Assembly (NCBI GenBank): GCA_004297725.1
Contig: SCUS01000160.1
Coordinates: forward strand, 131,615-195,614
Direction: 5' to 3'
DNA length: 64,000 nucleotides
From: Myxococcaceae bacterium
GTDB taxonomy: Bacteria; Myxococcota_A; Polyangia; Polyangiales; Ga0077539
The position numbers were made by a program, and so were the translations under genes. The notes under the pieces are model-generated. The model ran no database searches. It was not told where the DNA came from and saw only the letters and a list, made by a program, of their open reading frames with translations. Below, one piece after another: positions 53,251 through 63,785 of the stretch (position 1 is its first letter; every line of letters begins with the position of its first letter).

Positions 53251-55443
53251 TCAGTCCGTCGTGTGCGCCGGAAACGACGCCCCCATCACCATCGGCGACA
53301 CGATGCTCACCCGCCCGTTGCCCCCTGCGCCCGCGGCGTAGTCCTGCATCGTCGCCCCGCAGTACCCGCCGCCCCCGCCGTCCGCGCGCACCCCCGGCCC
53401 CGGCATCGCCGTCGCCGTCAGCACCGTCGCGCTCACCAGCGCCGTGATCCTCACCGCGCCGCCTCCCCCGCCGCCGCCGCCGCCCATGCCCGCGCCGACG
53501 CCGCCGCAGTCGCTCTGGTGCCCGCTCTCCCCGTCGCCGCCGTTGGCGCGCACCGCCCCGGCGCCCGTCAGCACCACGCTCGACGCGCGCACCATCACGA
53601 TCCCCCCGCCGTGCCCGCCGCCTCCAGGGAACGACCCGTCTTCATCCGCCCCGCCCTCGCCGCCCGCGCCTCCGAAGAGCACCACGCTCGACAACGAGGC
53701 CACGCCCGAGGTCCCGCCGCCGCCGCCCGGCGGAATCGGGTTCGCCTCCGCGCAGGCCCCGAAGGTTCCCGCCGAGCCGGGCTCTCCCGGGGTCGCGTGC
53801 CCTCCGCCGCCGCCGGAGGCGCAGTCCTGCCCCGCGCCGCCGCCGCCGCCGCCCGACTGGTTCGCCCGGATGTTGGCCGTCCCCCGACCGCGCTCGCTCT
53901 CGCCCGCCACGCCTCGCATGCAGCGGTACGCCGGGGTCACCGCGCAGGTGCGACGGTTGCCGCGGAAGCCCCTCGCCGTCACGTCGATCGCTCCCGCCAC
54001 GCTCAGCCGGCCGGTGGCGTCGAAGGCGATGATCCCGCCGGAGCTTCCGTCCCACGCGGGGGCCGTCACCGTCGCGGCGGCGTTGATCGTCACCGCGGTG
54101 TACTCCAGCACCCGCACCACCTGCGCGTGGCTGGTCGCGTCGCTCAGGTACGCGTTGCGCAGCGGCGCCGTCAGCGTGAGCGTCGCGCCCGCCACCGAGG
54201 CCACCCTCGCGTACTCGTAGTGCCCCACGGACCCGACCGCCGACTGCGTCTGGTGCAGCAGCACCGACTGACCCGCGGCGAACACCCCGGCCACGTTGCT
54301 CAGCGTCACCGTCGTCGACCCGGCGGCGCCCGCGGCGCCCGCGCGCACGGTGCCGATCACCTGGTCGGTCGCGGCCACGAGCGGACCGTCCGACCCGGTT
54401 CCGTACTGGCACGCGCCCGCCGCGCAGGTCTGCCCCGCGCCGCACGCCCGACCGCACGCCCCGCAGTGGGCCACGCTGGTGCGCACGTCGACCTCGCAGC
54501 CGTTGGCCACCATCGTGTCGCAGTCCGCAAAGCCGTCGGAGCACATCCCCACGCGGCAGGCCCCCGCCGCGCACGCCGCCGTCGCGTTGGGGACCGAGCA
54601 CGCCATCCCGCACCCGCCGCAGTGGGCCACCGTCACGCGGGTGTCGACCTCGCAGCCGTTGGCGGCCATGCCGTCGCAGTTGCCGTAAGCCCCGGTGCAG
54701 CTCGCCAGCGAGCACGCCCCCGCCGCGCAGGCCGCCGTCGCGTTGGCGAAGGAGCACGCCGTCGAGCACGTCCCGCAGTGGGTCAGGGTGGTGCGGGTGT
54801 CGGTCTCGCAGCCGTTGTCGGCCATGCCGTCGCAGTCGCCGAAGCCCGCCGCGCAGGTGTACCCGCAGGCCCCCGCCGCGCAGGTCGAGGTCGCGTTGGC
54901 GCGGGTGGGACAGGCGTTTCCGCACGCTCCGCAGTGGGCGAGGCTGGTCGCCGTGTCGGTCTCGCAGCCGTTGGCCGCCATCATGTCGCAGCTCGCGCTC
55001 GCGCCCGGACAGCCGGTGACCGTGCATCGCCCGGCGACGCAGTCGGCGGTCCCGCTCGCGACGGTGCAAGCCATCCCGCAGCCGCCGCAGTGGGCGAGGC
55101 TCGTCTGCGGATCGACGCACATCCCGCTGCAGCACGACTGCCCCGAGGGGCACGCCTGCGTGGCGCTGCACCCGGTGACGCACGCTCCCGCCATGCACAC
55201 CTGCCCCGCCGGGCAGGCGCTGTCGCCAGTGCAGCCCACGTCCGCGGGCGGGGCGACGGTGTCGGCGGGTACGCCGGAGTCCTTGGCGGCGACGTCCAGC
55301 TCCGTCACGTCACCGGGCGTCGCGCCCGTGTCGGATGCGCCGGCGTCGGTGGCGGTCGAGCTGTCGCCGCATCCCGCGGAGAGCATCGCGACCAGCGGGA
55401 GAGCAGCCCGTACCCATCGCCTCATCCGGATCTTCGTGGACAT
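53251..55443 (-). CDS. Secreted lipoprotein with Cys-rich repeats and Gly-rich C-terminal region
   Basis: LVAMLSAGCGDSS lipobox; about 6 repeats of (HCGGCGMAC...A.C.AGAC....C...F.DCD.M..NGCE.D); Gly-rich GGGGGGAGQD region. Confidence 0.85.
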   Translation of the reverse strand: MSTKIRMRRWVRAALPLVAMLSAGCGDSSTATDAGASDTGATPGDVTELDVAAKDSGVPADTVAPPADVGCTGDSACPAGQVCMAGACVTGCSATQACPSGQSCCSGMCVDPQTSLAHCGGCGMACTVASGTADCVAGRCTVTGCPGASASCDMMAANGCETDTATSLAHCGACGNACPTRANATSTCAAGACGYTCAAGFGDCDGMADNGCETDTRTTLTHCGTCSTACSFANATAACAAGACSLASCTGAYGNCDGMAANGCEVDTRVTVAHCGGCGMACSVPNATAACAAGACRVGMCSDGFADCDTMVANGCEVDVRTSVAHCGACGRACGAGQTCAAGACQYGTGSDGPLVAATDQVIGTVRAGAAGAAGSTTVTLSNVAGVFAAGQSVLLHQTQSAVGSVGHYEYARVASVAGATLTLTAPLRNAYLSDATSHAQVVRVLEYTAVTINAAATVTAPAWDGSSGGIIAFDATGRLSVAGAIDVTARGFRGNRRTCAVTPAYRCMRGVAGESERGRGTANIRANQSGGGGGGAGQDCASGGGGGHATPGEPGSAGTFGACAEANPIPPGGGGGTSGVASLSSVVLFGGAGGEGGADEDGSFPGGGGHGGGIVMVRASSVVLTGAGAVRANGGDGESGHQSDCGGVGAGMGGGGGGGGGAVRITALVSATVLTATAMPGPGVRADGGGGGYCGATMQDYAAGAGGNGRVSIVSPMVMGASFPAHTTD

Positions 55444-55536
55444 GGAGCACTCCTCCGCGCAGCGCGCAGCGAAGACCCTACACGCCCTCGCGGCCCGATC
55501 ACGGGTCAATCGTGGGCGCCTGCGCGGCCCCCTTCC

Positions 55537-56784
55537 TCACCCGTAGCGCACCTGCACGTGCTCGATGAGGGCCTTCAGCGCGCGCTTCGCCCCTTCGGTG
55601 CTCGCGTGCTTCACGAGGGCCCACCCCTCGCCCTCGTAGCCCTCCGCCCGCGCCGCGCCCACCTTCGGGGCGCGCATCTCCACCAGCGCGTCGCCCGCCG
55701 CCGCGACGGCGTCCTCCACGCCAAGCACCGACACCACCCTGGTCCCCCGGCCCTGTCCGCGGAAGAACGCCGCCCCCGCGGCCCAGCGCCTCGCCTTCGG
55801 CACGAAGCGGTCGAAGGCGATGAGCTCCGCCCAGTCGCGCACCATGTCGGTCTCGTGAGCCATGCTCATCATCGGCATGATGTGAACCCCCGGAGGACGG
55901 GCGCCGACCTCGTTCACCAGGGCGGTGCCGTCTTCGCGGAGAAACCACTCCATGTGGGTGAGGGCCGTGCCCGCCGCGCTGCTCGCGTGCTCGCCGAAGA
56001 GGGCCGCCAGCGCCGCCGCGTTGGTGGGCGCGAAGCTCGCCCAGGGCTCCTCCCCGGGGTCGCGCGGGAGCAGCACGCAGTACTGCACCCAAGGGGTCTC
56101 CAGCACCTCCAGCGGCGTAGGGAAGTAGCGCGTCCCGGAGCGCCACACGGGCACGCCGCGCACCGTCACCGTCTCGCAGGTGTGCTCCCTCGCCCGGACG
56201 AACTCCTCCACCTGGAGGGGCTGCGCGTCGGTGGGCAACGCGCCCTTGGAGGCGAGCGCCGCGAGGTCCTCCGGGGACTCCACCCGGAAGGTCGCGCGCG
56301 ACCCGAGGCCCGCCTGGGGCTTCACGATCACGGGGTAGCCGACGTGCCCGACGAAGAGCGCCAGCTCCCGAAGCGAGCGCACCAGCACGCTCCTCGCGAC
56401 CGGAACACCGTGCGCGCGGAGCACCTCCTTCATCCGGTCCTTGTCGCGGAAGTTGCGGGCGACGGCGGAGTTGATCCCCTCGATGCCGAGCACGTCGCGC
56501 GCCTGGGCCATCGGGGTCTGGAGCTGCTCGAGCGCGCCCGCCAGCCGGTCGACCCTCCCTACGCCCCGGCTGATCGCCCTCACCGCGGCGGTGAGCTGCT
56601 CCCCGTCGACGACGTTGGGCACGGCGTAGTGGCCCGCGATCCTCGGGCGCAGCGCCTCGGGAATGGCCGACTCGGGATCGGCGCTGACCACCGAGAGGGT
56701 CACCCCCTCCAGGGCCGCGAAGGCCCTCACATAGCGGTTGGTGTTCTCCAGGAAGCGCGGCGCGACGAAGACGACGTGGGGCAC
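55537..56784 (-). CDS. ATP-grasp domain protein
   Basis: FRDKDRMKEVLRAHGVPVARSVLVRSLRELALFVGHVGYPVIVKPQAGLGSRATFRV; VNEVGARPPGVHIMPMM. Confidence 0.88.
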   Translation of the reverse strand: MPHVVFVAPRFLENTNRYVRAFAALEGVTLSVVSADPESAIPEALRPRIAGHYAVPNVVDGEQLTAAVRAISRGVGRVDRLAGALEQLQTPMAQARDVLGIEGINSAVARNFRDKDRMKEVLRAHGVPVARSVLVRSLRELALFVGHVGYPVIVKPQAGLGSRATFRVESPEDLAALASKGALPTDAQPLQVEEFVRAREHTCETVTVRGVPVWRSGTRYFPTPLEVLETPWVQYCVLLPRDPGEEPWASFAPTNAAALAALFGEHASSAAGTALTHMEWFLREDGTALVNEVGARPPGVHIMPMMSMAHETDMVRDWAELIAFDRFVPKARRWAAGAAFFRGQGRGTRVVSVLGVEDAVAAAGDALVEMRAPKVGAARAEGYEGEGWALVKHASTEGAKRALKALIEHVQVRYG

Positions 56785-56860
56785 CGGAGCACTCTACCGA
56801 AGGCCCCGCGAAGTCGGGGCGACGATCAGCGCGCCGCCCCTACCGTGTCATGATCCGCCC

Positions 56861-57982
56861 GTGCGACAGCACGTCTTCCTGATCCCGGGCTTCTTCGGCT
56901 TCGCCAACTTCGGCGACCTCCGCTACTTCGCGCACGTCCGGGAGCACCTCGCCGCCTGGGCCCGCGCCCACGGCATCGAGGCCGTCTTCCACTACGCCCC
57001 GACCTATCCCACGGCGTCGATCCGCCGCCGCGCCGGGCGCCTCGTCGAGCTCATTGCCGAGCAGGCTGGCGGCGACGACGCGCCCATCCACCTCATCGGC
57101 CACTCGACCGGCGGCCTCGACGCCCGCCTCGCCGTCGCGCCCCGGGTCTCGCTCCCGTGCTCCGTCGACCCGGAGCCCATCGCCCGCCGCGTGCGCTCGC
57201 TGGTCGCCGTCTCCACGCCCCACTACGGGACGCCCACCGCGGCCTTCTTCACCAGCATCCTCGGGCAGCGCGCGCTCTTCCTGATGTCGCTGTTCACCAT
57301 CTACGCCATACGGCTGGGCACCATCCCCCTGCCGCTGCTGGTGATGCTCGCGAGCGCCCTCGGCTCCGCGGGCGTAGGCAAGCTCGTGCCCGCCGGCATG
57401 GTCTCGCAGCTCTATGAGCAGGTGCTGCGGGACTTCAGCCCCGAGCGCCGCGAGCAGATCGAGCGGGTGCTCTCGGAGGTGCGACGAGACCAGACCCTGC
57501 TCCTCCAGATCACCCCCGAGGGCATGGACCTCTTCAACGCCCTCGCCACCGAGCGCGACGGGGTGCGCCGCGGCTGCGTCGTCTCCCAGGCGAAGCCCCC
57601 CACCCTCGCCCGGCAGCTCGCCCTCGGCCCGACGCCCTCCCGCCAGACGACCTACAGCATCTTCCGGGCGCTCCACACCGTCGCCTCGACGCTCCCGACG
57701 GACCTGCTCCCGCCCCTCGAAGCGGCGCAGTCGAAGGCGCTGGAGCGGGCCTACGGGAGGGTTCCGAGCGTGAGGGGCAACGATGCGATGGTGCCGACGC
57801 TCTCGCAGGTCTGGGGCGAGGTGGTGCACGCCGCCTGGGCCGACCACCTCGACGTCATCGGGCACTTCCACGCCCCCGCCCACGCCCCGCTCCACGTCGA
57901 CTGGATCCGCACCATGAGCGGCTTCGGCCGTGGGGAGTTCGAGTCGATGTGGGACGCCGTCGCCCGCTTCAGCCTGGGCTGA
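56861..57982 (+). CDS. Lipase-like alpha/beta hydrolase
   Basis: VFLIPGFFGFANFGDLRYFAHV; GHSTGGLDARLAV; GTG start. Confidence 0.8.
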   Translation: MRQHVFLIPGFFGFANFGDLRYFAHVREHLAAWARAHGIEAVFHYAPTYPTASIRRRAGRLVELIAEQAGGDDAPIHLIGHSTGGLDARLAVAPRVSLPCSVDPEPIARRVRSLVAVSTPHYGTPTAAFFTSILGQRALFLMSLFTIYAIRLGTIPLPLLVMLASALGSAGVGKLVPAGMVSQLYEQVLRDFSPERREQIERVLSEVRRDQTLLLQITPEGMDLFNALATERDGVRRGCVVSQAKPPTLARQLALGPTPSRQTTYSIFRALHTVASTLPTDLLPPLEAAQSKALERAYGRVPSVRGNDAMVPTLSQVWGEVVHAAWADHLDVIGHFHAPAHAPLHVDWIRTMSGFGRGEFESMWDAVARFSLG

Positions 57983-58280
57983 GCGCCGAGAGCACCGACG
58001 CCGAGGCGGGCATCCACGCGTCCGCAGGGACCCCGAAGATCGTCCAGAAGTTGAGGTGCCCGGTGGTCAGCCAGAGCCCCCCGTCGGCGCGGAGCACCAC
58101 CCGAAAGGCCTCCGGGAGGAAGGTTCCGCTCTCCACCAGCGCCTCGATCTGATCGCCCACGTCGCGCTCGAAGGCGCGCAGCACCCACTCGTCGACCCGG
58201 GCCGCCGAGAGCGGCATCGGGGCGCAGGAGCACCAGGCCATCAGTTCGTGTTGTGCCTCGACCGCGTCGTTCGCCTTCAT
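57969..58280 (-). CDS. Hypothetical protein (103 aa)
   Basis: MKANDAVEAQHELMAWCSCAPMPLSAARVDEWVL; overlaps 14 bp with the convergent gene. Confidence 0.5.
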   Translation of the reverse strand: MKANDAVEAQHELMAWCSCAPMPLSAARVDEWVLRAFERDVGDQIEALVESGTFLPEAFRVVLRADGGLWLTTGHLNFWTIFGVPADAWMPASASVLSALSPG

Positions 58281-58493
58281 TCCGTCTCTCCCCCCAACCA
58301 GTCACCCGTGGACCGATCCCACGCACGCCAGCCACCAGACGTGGCTCGGGCACATAAATCGGGAGAATCTCCAGACCCAGCTCGTCCGTGTCAACTTTGC
58401 CGCGTCGGGCGCATCGGATTGCGGTCGATCTCCCTCGAAGCCTCCGAGGCGGGTTAGTCTCGGCCTTTCGCCCTCACGTAGGGAGAGCTTCCG

Positions 58494-59363
58494 ATGCGAC
58501 GTGGTGGATGGCGGTGCGTCTCGATGCTTCTGCTCGCGCTCGGCTGCGCGGGCGACGAGGTCGATCCCTTCGCGGGGCCGGTGCCTTCGCAGTGCCCGAG
58601 CACCCCGATGGAGCGCTCGCTGGTGGTGACCCGGATGCGCTTCGTGAAGGCCACGATGCCCGGCGTGGTGGACGGCTTCGACCTCGACGGGAGGGTGAGC
58701 CGCAACGACGACGCGGCCTCGTGCCGGCGCGTGGACTTCACCTCCCCCGACGGGACCGCCGGCGTCGACAACCAGCTCTCGCTGCTCGTCCCGGTGCTGG
58801 AGACGCAGACCGCGGGGGCGCTCGACGAGGCGGTGCAGGCCGCGATCAACAGCGGCCAGCTCCTGCTCTCGATGTCCATCGAGGGGCTCGACGACCGGCG
58901 CGACGACCCGTGCGTCCAGCTGGTGTTCCGGCAGCTACGGGGGATGCCCTTCGTGGGCAGCGACCAGCGCCTCGACCCGGGCCAGACCTTCGAGACCGCG
59001 CGCGACCAGCCCGTGAGCCGCGTCACCGGCCGGATGCGCAACGGCGTCATCGAGGCCGGACCCTTCCCCCTGGCGCTGCCCGTGGCGGTGCTCGACGCGC
59101 GCTTCGTGCTCAACCTCCACAACGCCCGCATCCGGCTCCGGTGGCGCCCTGACGACACCTTCGACGGCATGGTGGGCGGCGGCATCCCCGCCGACGAGCT
59201 CATCGCCACGGTGCAGACCCTGGGCATCCCCCAGGAGCTTCGCTCGCTGGTCGCGCGCCTGGTGAACGGCATCACCGACCTCGACCCCGACGCCGACGGC
59301 AACTGCCGACGCTTCTCCTCGGCGCTCTCCTTCGAGGGCCGTGGGGCCTTCGTGAACCCGTAG
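58494..59363 (+). CDS. Putative lipoprotein
   Basis: MLLLALGCAGDEVDPF lipobox-like N-terminus; 289 aa. Confidence 0.65.
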   Translation: MRRGGWRCVSMLLLALGCAGDEVDPFAGPVPSQCPSTPMERSLVVTRMRFVKATMPGVVDGFDLDGRVSRNDDAASCRRVDFTSPDGTAGVDNQLSLLVPVLETQTAGALDEAVQAAINSGQLLLSMSIEGLDDRRDDPCVQLVFRQLRGMPFVGSDQRLDPGQTFETARDQPVSRVTGRMRNGVIEAGPFPLALPVAVLDARFVLNLHNARIRLRWRPDDTFDGMVGGGIPADELIATVQTLGIPQELRSLVARLVNGITDLDPDADGNCRRFSSALSFEGRGAFVNP

Positions 59364-59502
59364 CGCTGAACGCTCGCCCCGACGCTCGCAACGCCCCGGT
59401 TCACAGGGCTCCGAGGGTCGCGGCGTTCACCGTCTTCTCCCTCCGCTCGGGCTTCTCCGGGGCGCGCGCGACGGCACGCCCGATGGATGCCGCCGACGCT
59501 CC

Positions 59503-60060
59503 ATGAGAACCCTCCCCACCCTCCTGCTCTCCCTCGGCGCGCTGCTGCTCTCCTCCACGGCCTCCGCCGAGGCGCCCACGGTCTCGCTCGGCGCCCGCGC
59601 CCTCCTCCGCGGAGGCGACTACGCCATGGCCGGCGCCGGGGGACAGCTACGGCTGCGCCCCTTCCAGCGGGTGGGCGTCGACCTCTACGCCGACAGCCTC
59701 TTCGGCCGCTGGGAGACCGTGCGCCGCACCGACGTCGAGCTCGGAGGAACCCTCCAGTACGACCTGCTCCACACCGACCGCTTCTCGCTGCACCCGCTCC
59801 TCGGCGCCTGCGCCCTCCTCGCCTTCGCCGACGACCAGGACCGCTCGGGCACCACCGCCAACGACATCTGGTTCGGCGTTCGCGCGGGCGTCGGCGTGGC
59901 GGTGCAGCTCGGCGACCGGATCACCCTCCAGGCCCAGGTGCAGGCGCTCCTCTACCTGGGCCACGACTTCAACTCGCAGCGCTGGATCCTCGGCGCCGAC
60001 GACTCCCTCTCGGTCACCCCGATGGCTCAGGGCGTGCTCGCCATCAACTACGGGCTGTGA
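59503..60060 (+). CDS. Outer-membrane beta-barrel-like protein
   Basis: Signal peptide LLLSLGALLLSSTASAE; alternating amphipathic strands (VSLGARALLRGGDYAMAGAGGQLRLRPFQRVGVDLYADSLFG). Confidence 0.6.
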   Translation: MRTLPTLLLSLGALLLSSTASAEAPTVSLGARALLRGGDYAMAGAGGQLRLRPFQRVGVDLYADSLFGRWETVRRTDVELGGTLQYDLLHTDRFSLHPLLGACALLAFADDQDRSGTTANDIWFGVRAGVGVAVQLGDRITLQAQVQALLYLGHDFNSQRWILGADDSLSVTPMAQGVLAINYGL

Positions 60061-60097
60061 GCCGACGCGGACCCGCGGTGATAGCGTGATCGCACCT

Positions 60098-61024
60098 ATG
60101 TCCGACTCGCTCATCACCATCGACTGCGACTACGTGCAGCCCGCCCTGGCCTGCGCCTACCTGCGCATCTCCCAGGGGGAGTGCGCCTTCATCGAGACCA
60201 ACACCGCCCACGCGGTGCCCAGGCTGCTCGCCGCGCTGGCCGCGCAGGGTCGCTCCCCCGCCGACGTCCGCTACGTGATCGTCACCCACGTGCACCTCGA
60301 CCACGCGGGCGGAGCCTCCGCGCTGATGGAGGCGCTGCCCAACGCCACGCTGCTCGCCCACCCGCGCGCGGCGCGCCACCTCATCGACCCCTCGCGCATC
60401 ATCGCGGGCGCCACGGCGGTCTACGGCGCCGAGCAGTTCGCCGCCCTCTACGGGACCATCCGAGGCATCGACGCCTCCCGGGTGCGCAGCCTCGAAGACG
60501 GCGCGGAGGTCCCCTTCGGCGCCGGGGTGCTCCGCTTCATCCACACGCGCGGCCACGCCAACCACCACTTCGTGGTGCACGACCCGGCGCAGGACACGGT
60601 CTTCACCGGCGACGCCTTCGGGCTGGTCTACCCGCGGCTGCAGCGCGCCGGGCTGCTGGCCTTCCCCTCGACCAGCCCCACGGACTTCGACGGCCCCGCG
60701 GCGCACGCCTCCATCGACCGCATCGTGGCGCTCGGCACCCGCAGCGTGTGCCCCACGCACTTCGGCGAGCAGACCCGGGTGAGGGAGATCGCCGCGCAGC
60801 TCCATGGGTGGCTCACCCTCTCCGAGCGGCTGATGGAGGAGTCGAAGGCGCGCCCCGCGGCGGAGCGGGAGGGCTACATCGAGGCCGGGCTCGTCGCGGC
60901 CTTCGACGAGCTGGCGGCGCGCACCGGGCTCACGCTCGACGAGGACGACCGCACCCTGGTGGACTTCGATCGCAAGCTCAACGCGCAGGGCCTCGCCCAC
61001 GCCGCGTCGAAGCCCCCCACGTGA
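60098..61024 (+). CDS. Metallo-beta-lactamase fold hydrolase
   Basis: VIVTHVHLDHAGGASALMEALPNATLLAH; FIHTRGHANHHFVVHD; FTGDAFGLVY. Confidence 0.92.
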   Translation: MSDSLITIDCDYVQPALACAYLRISQGECAFIETNTAHAVPRLLAALAAQGRSPADVRYVIVTHVHLDHAGGASALMEALPNATLLAHPRAARHLIDPSRIIAGATAVYGAEQFAALYGTIRGIDASRVRSLEDGAEVPFGAGVLRFIHTRGHANHHFVVHDPAQDTVFTGDAFGLVYPRLQRAGLLAFPSTSPTDFDGPAAHASIDRIVALGTRSVCPTHFGEQTRVREIAAQLHGWLTLSERLMEESKARPAAEREGYIEAGLVAAFDELAARTGLTLDEDDRTLVDFDRKLNAQGLAHAASKPPT

Positions 61025-61077
61025 GCGTCGGGCTCCGGTTGACCGCTCGCCCGCGTTACCCCTAATCAGCCATCGCC

Positions 61078-61893
61078 ATGCAGAACCTGTCGCTCACTGG
61101 GAAGTACACGCTGGTCACCGGCGCCTCGTCGGGGCTCGGGCTGGAGATGGCGCGCATCGTCGCCCGTGACCACAAGGGCCACCTGGTGCTCGTCGCCCGC
61201 CGCCTCGACCGGCTCGAGGCGCTGGCCGCCGAGCTCCGCGCCGAGCACGGGGTCGAGGTCGTCTGCATCCAGGCCGACATGACCCGCCGCGAGGACGTCG
61301 TCCGCACCTTCGAGGAGGCCACCGCGGGGAGGGCCGTCCACGCGGCGATTCTCAACGCGGGCGTCACCTACTTCGGCCGGGGGCTCGACCACGGCTTCGA
61401 CGACTTCGACGCCATGCTCGCGACCAACGTCACCAGCGTCGTGTGGCTCACCCAGCGCTTCGCCCGGCACATCCTCTCCGACAGCCCCGGCGGCGGCGTG
61501 ATGATCGTCTCCAGCGTCGCGGGCACCACGGCGACGCCTTACCAGGCGGCGTATTCGGGCACCAAGGCCTTCCTCAACAACTTCGGCCTGGCGCTGGGCG
61601 AGGAGCTCGTGGGCGAGCCGGTCTCCGTGACGGTCTTCGTCCCCGGAGGCATCGCCACGGAGATGGGCGAGAAGTCCGGGACGGCGAGGAAGTTCAAGAA
61701 GGGCGACGTCGGGATGATGGACGCCGACGTATGCGCCCGCCGCGCCGTGCGGGGCCTCACGCGCCGGGAGCGCTTCGTCATCCCCGGGGCGCTCAACGTG
61801 CTCAACGACCTCGTGCTGCGCTTCACCCCGCGAGGGCTCGCCTCGGCCATGGCCGCTCGCCTCTACCGCGACGCCCTGCCCCCGAAGACCTGA
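61078..61893 (+). CDS. SDR family oxidoreductase
   Basis: YTLVTGASSGLGLEMARIVARDHKGHLVLVARR; ILNAGV; YQAAYSGTKAFLNNFGLALGEEL. Confidence 0.92.
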   Translation: MQNLSLTGKYTLVTGASSGLGLEMARIVARDHKGHLVLVARRLDRLEALAAELRAEHGVEVVCIQADMTRREDVVRTFEEATAGRAVHAAILNAGVTYFGRGLDHGFDDFDAMLATNVTSVVWLTQRFARHILSDSPGGGVMIVSSVAGTTATPYQAAYSGTKAFLNNFGLALGEELVGEPVSVTVFVPGGIATEMGEKSGTARKFKKGDVGMMDADVCARRAVRGLTRRERFVIPGALNVLNDLVLRFTPRGLASAMAARLYRDALPPKT

Positions 61894-61977
61894 ACCCGCT
61901 CTCGGAGAGAGAGAGAGCCGTGGTTGCATCGCGCCACGACCGCGGGGGAGTGAGCACGGACGCCACACCGACGGGTG

Positions 61978-63510
61978 TCAGCGGTCGGCCGGGCCGTCCA
62001 GGTAGATCACGGCGCGCACGTGGGCCAGCGTGGCAAGGGTCTGCAGGTTGCGGACGTTGTAGCCATAGGCCAGCGCCGCGGGGGAGAAGTCGGTGGACTC
62101 CGGGGAGCCGCCGGGCGCCCGGTAGACGCTCGGGTGCTCGCCGTCCTCGCTCAGGCCGTTGACCGGGAGCGGCTCCATGGCGGTCCAGTAGTCCTGGAGC
62201 GGGACCCCCTGCGCCGCGGCCACCTCGCGGATGGCGGTGACGAAGAAGGGCCACATCATGATGGTCGTGGCGGAGTTCGTCCGCCGGGGGATGGTGCTCA
62301 GCACCGGGATGACGTTGGCCCCGAGGATGATCTGCACCACCCGGGTGAGGTTGGCGCGAAACACGGACACCTCGTTCACGTCGACGTCGCCGCTGCCGAG
62401 CATCACCAGGGCGACCGAGGGGCGCAGCGCGCTCAGCTCCTGCCGCAGCAGCGCCCCGTCGCCCACGAGGGCGCGGGTGGAGGTCCAGCCGGAGTCCGCC
62501 GCGAGGCTCTCCCGATCGAAGCTGGAGTGGCGATCATCGACGAGCGTGGCGTTGAAGTAGGCCATCGTCGGCTGGAAGGCCGCGTAGGCGCCGAAGTTCC
62601 ATCGGGTCATCCCCGAGGTGGGACCGTAGTCGGCGAGGTAGCTGTCCGAGTGGGTGATGCTGTCCCCGACCTTCACGAACACGGCGGGGCGGTTGCCCGC
62701 CGCCAGGCCGCGCAGATAGACCGCCCGCATCGAGGCCTTGAGCGCCTCGTCGATGCGCGGAACGCCCGTCACCATCGGAAACACCCCGACGTCGACCGGG
62801 GGCGGTCCCACGTCCACCCCGAGGTCCGGCACGGCGACGATGTCCGGGCCCGTGTCCCTCGGAGCGACGGGCACATCGACGCCCACGTCCAGCGGAGCGA
62901 CGGGCACATCGACGCCCACGTCCACCCGAGCGACGGGCACGTCGACGCCCACGTCCACCCGAGCGACGGGCACGTCGACGCCCACGTCCACCCGAGCGAC
63001 GGGCACGGGCACGTCGACGCCCACGTCTCTCACGACGACGGGCACGGGCACGTCGACGCCCGCGTCCACCCGAACGACGGGCACGTCGACGCCCACGTCT
63101 CTCGCGACGACGGGCACGGGCACATCGACGCCCGAGTCGACGGGCACCGGCGCGGCGGGCTCATCGACGCCCAGGTCCAACGGAGCGACGGGCGCGTCGG
63201 CGGCTTCGGTGCCGGCGTCGATCACGGCGGTCTCGGTGGCGAAGCCCGCGTCGTGCGCCGCGCCCTGATCGGGTGTCGGCACCTCGATGGCGTCGACCGC
63301 TCCGCTCCGCGAGCTGTCGTGGGTGCCCGAGTCGAGCGCGGCCCGCGGGACATCGGCCGCGTTGCCCGGCGGGGCTCCGCTGTCGACGGCCTCCGGCGCG
63401 GCCACGTCCGCCGACGGACCTCCCGACGCAGGCTCGCTGCTGCACGCCGCCAGCGCGAGCGCGAAGAACACCGGCCACGTCGCGCCCCTGTCCGTGGATC
63501 TTGCGTTCAT
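61978..63510 (-). CDS. SGNH/GDSL-like lipoprotein with long VGVDVPVARVD-type linker
   Basis: LALAACSSEP lipobox; FVKVGDSITHSDSYLADYG; VALVMLGSGDVDVNEV; D/H near C-term LSEDGEHPSVYR. Confidence 0.75.
   Translation of the reverse strand: MNARSTDRGATWPVFFALALAACSSEPASGGPSADVAAPEAVDSGAPPGNAADVPRAALDSGTHDSSRSGAVDAIEVPTPDQGAAHDAGFATETAVIDAGTEAADAPVAPLDLGVDEPAAPVPVDSGVDVPVPVVARDVGVDVPVVRVDAGVDVPVPVVVRDVGVDVPVPVARVDVGVDVPVARVDVGVDVPVARVDVGVDVPVAPLDVGVDVPVAPRDTGPDIVAVPDLGVDVGPPPVDVGVFPMVTGVPRIDEALKASMRAVYLRGLAAGNRPAVFVKVGDSITHSDSYLADYGPTSGMTRWNFGAYAAFQPTMAYFNATLVDDRHSSFDRESLAADSGWTSTRALVGDGALLRQELSALRPSVALVMLGSGDVDVNEVSVFRANLTRVVQIILGANVIPVLSTIPRRTNSATTIMMWPFFVTAIREVAAAQGVPLQDYWTAMEPLPVNGLSEDGEHPSVYRAPGGSPESTDFSPAALAYGYNVRNLQTLATLAHVRAVIYLDGPADR
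62870..63170. repeat. In-frame tandem repeat, ~33-bp unit with variants
   Basis: cgacgggcac(a/g)tcgacgcccacgtccacccgag repeated; encodes VGVDVPVARVD. Confidence 0.88.
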
Positions 63511-63560
63511 GCCCTCACTGCCAAGCAATCGGCGTGCACGAAGGGCGGCGATCGCGTGCG

Positions 63561-63785
63561 ATGCTCGAGAGCATGCGCGGATCGAAGGTGCCCGGCTGTG
63601 TCGTGATGCTCCTCGGCGCACCGGGCGCGCTGTACCTCGGCTGGTGTGGCCTCGCGCTCGCGGGAGGCAGCCTGGCGCAGTGGGCGGAGGGGCAGCGCTA
63701 CCTCGCCGGAGCCGCCGCCTGCCTCGCGGCGGTCGCTGTGGCGGGATGGCAGGTGCTCCGACCTAGCGCGGGAGCCGCACCGTAA
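63561..63785 (+). CDS. Small two-TM membrane protein
   Basis: MLESMRGSKVPGCVVMLLGAPGALYLGWCGLALAGG...YLAGAAACLAAVAVAGWQVL. Confidence 0.5.
   Translation: MLESMRGSKVPGCVVMLLGAPGALYLGWCGLALAGGSLAQWAEGQRYLAGAAACLAAVAVAGWQVLRPSAGAAP

Noticed and set aside
62870-63170. Possible CRISPR-like array
   Set aside because: Contiguous in-frame 33-bp units without unique spacers, inside a lipoprotein linker
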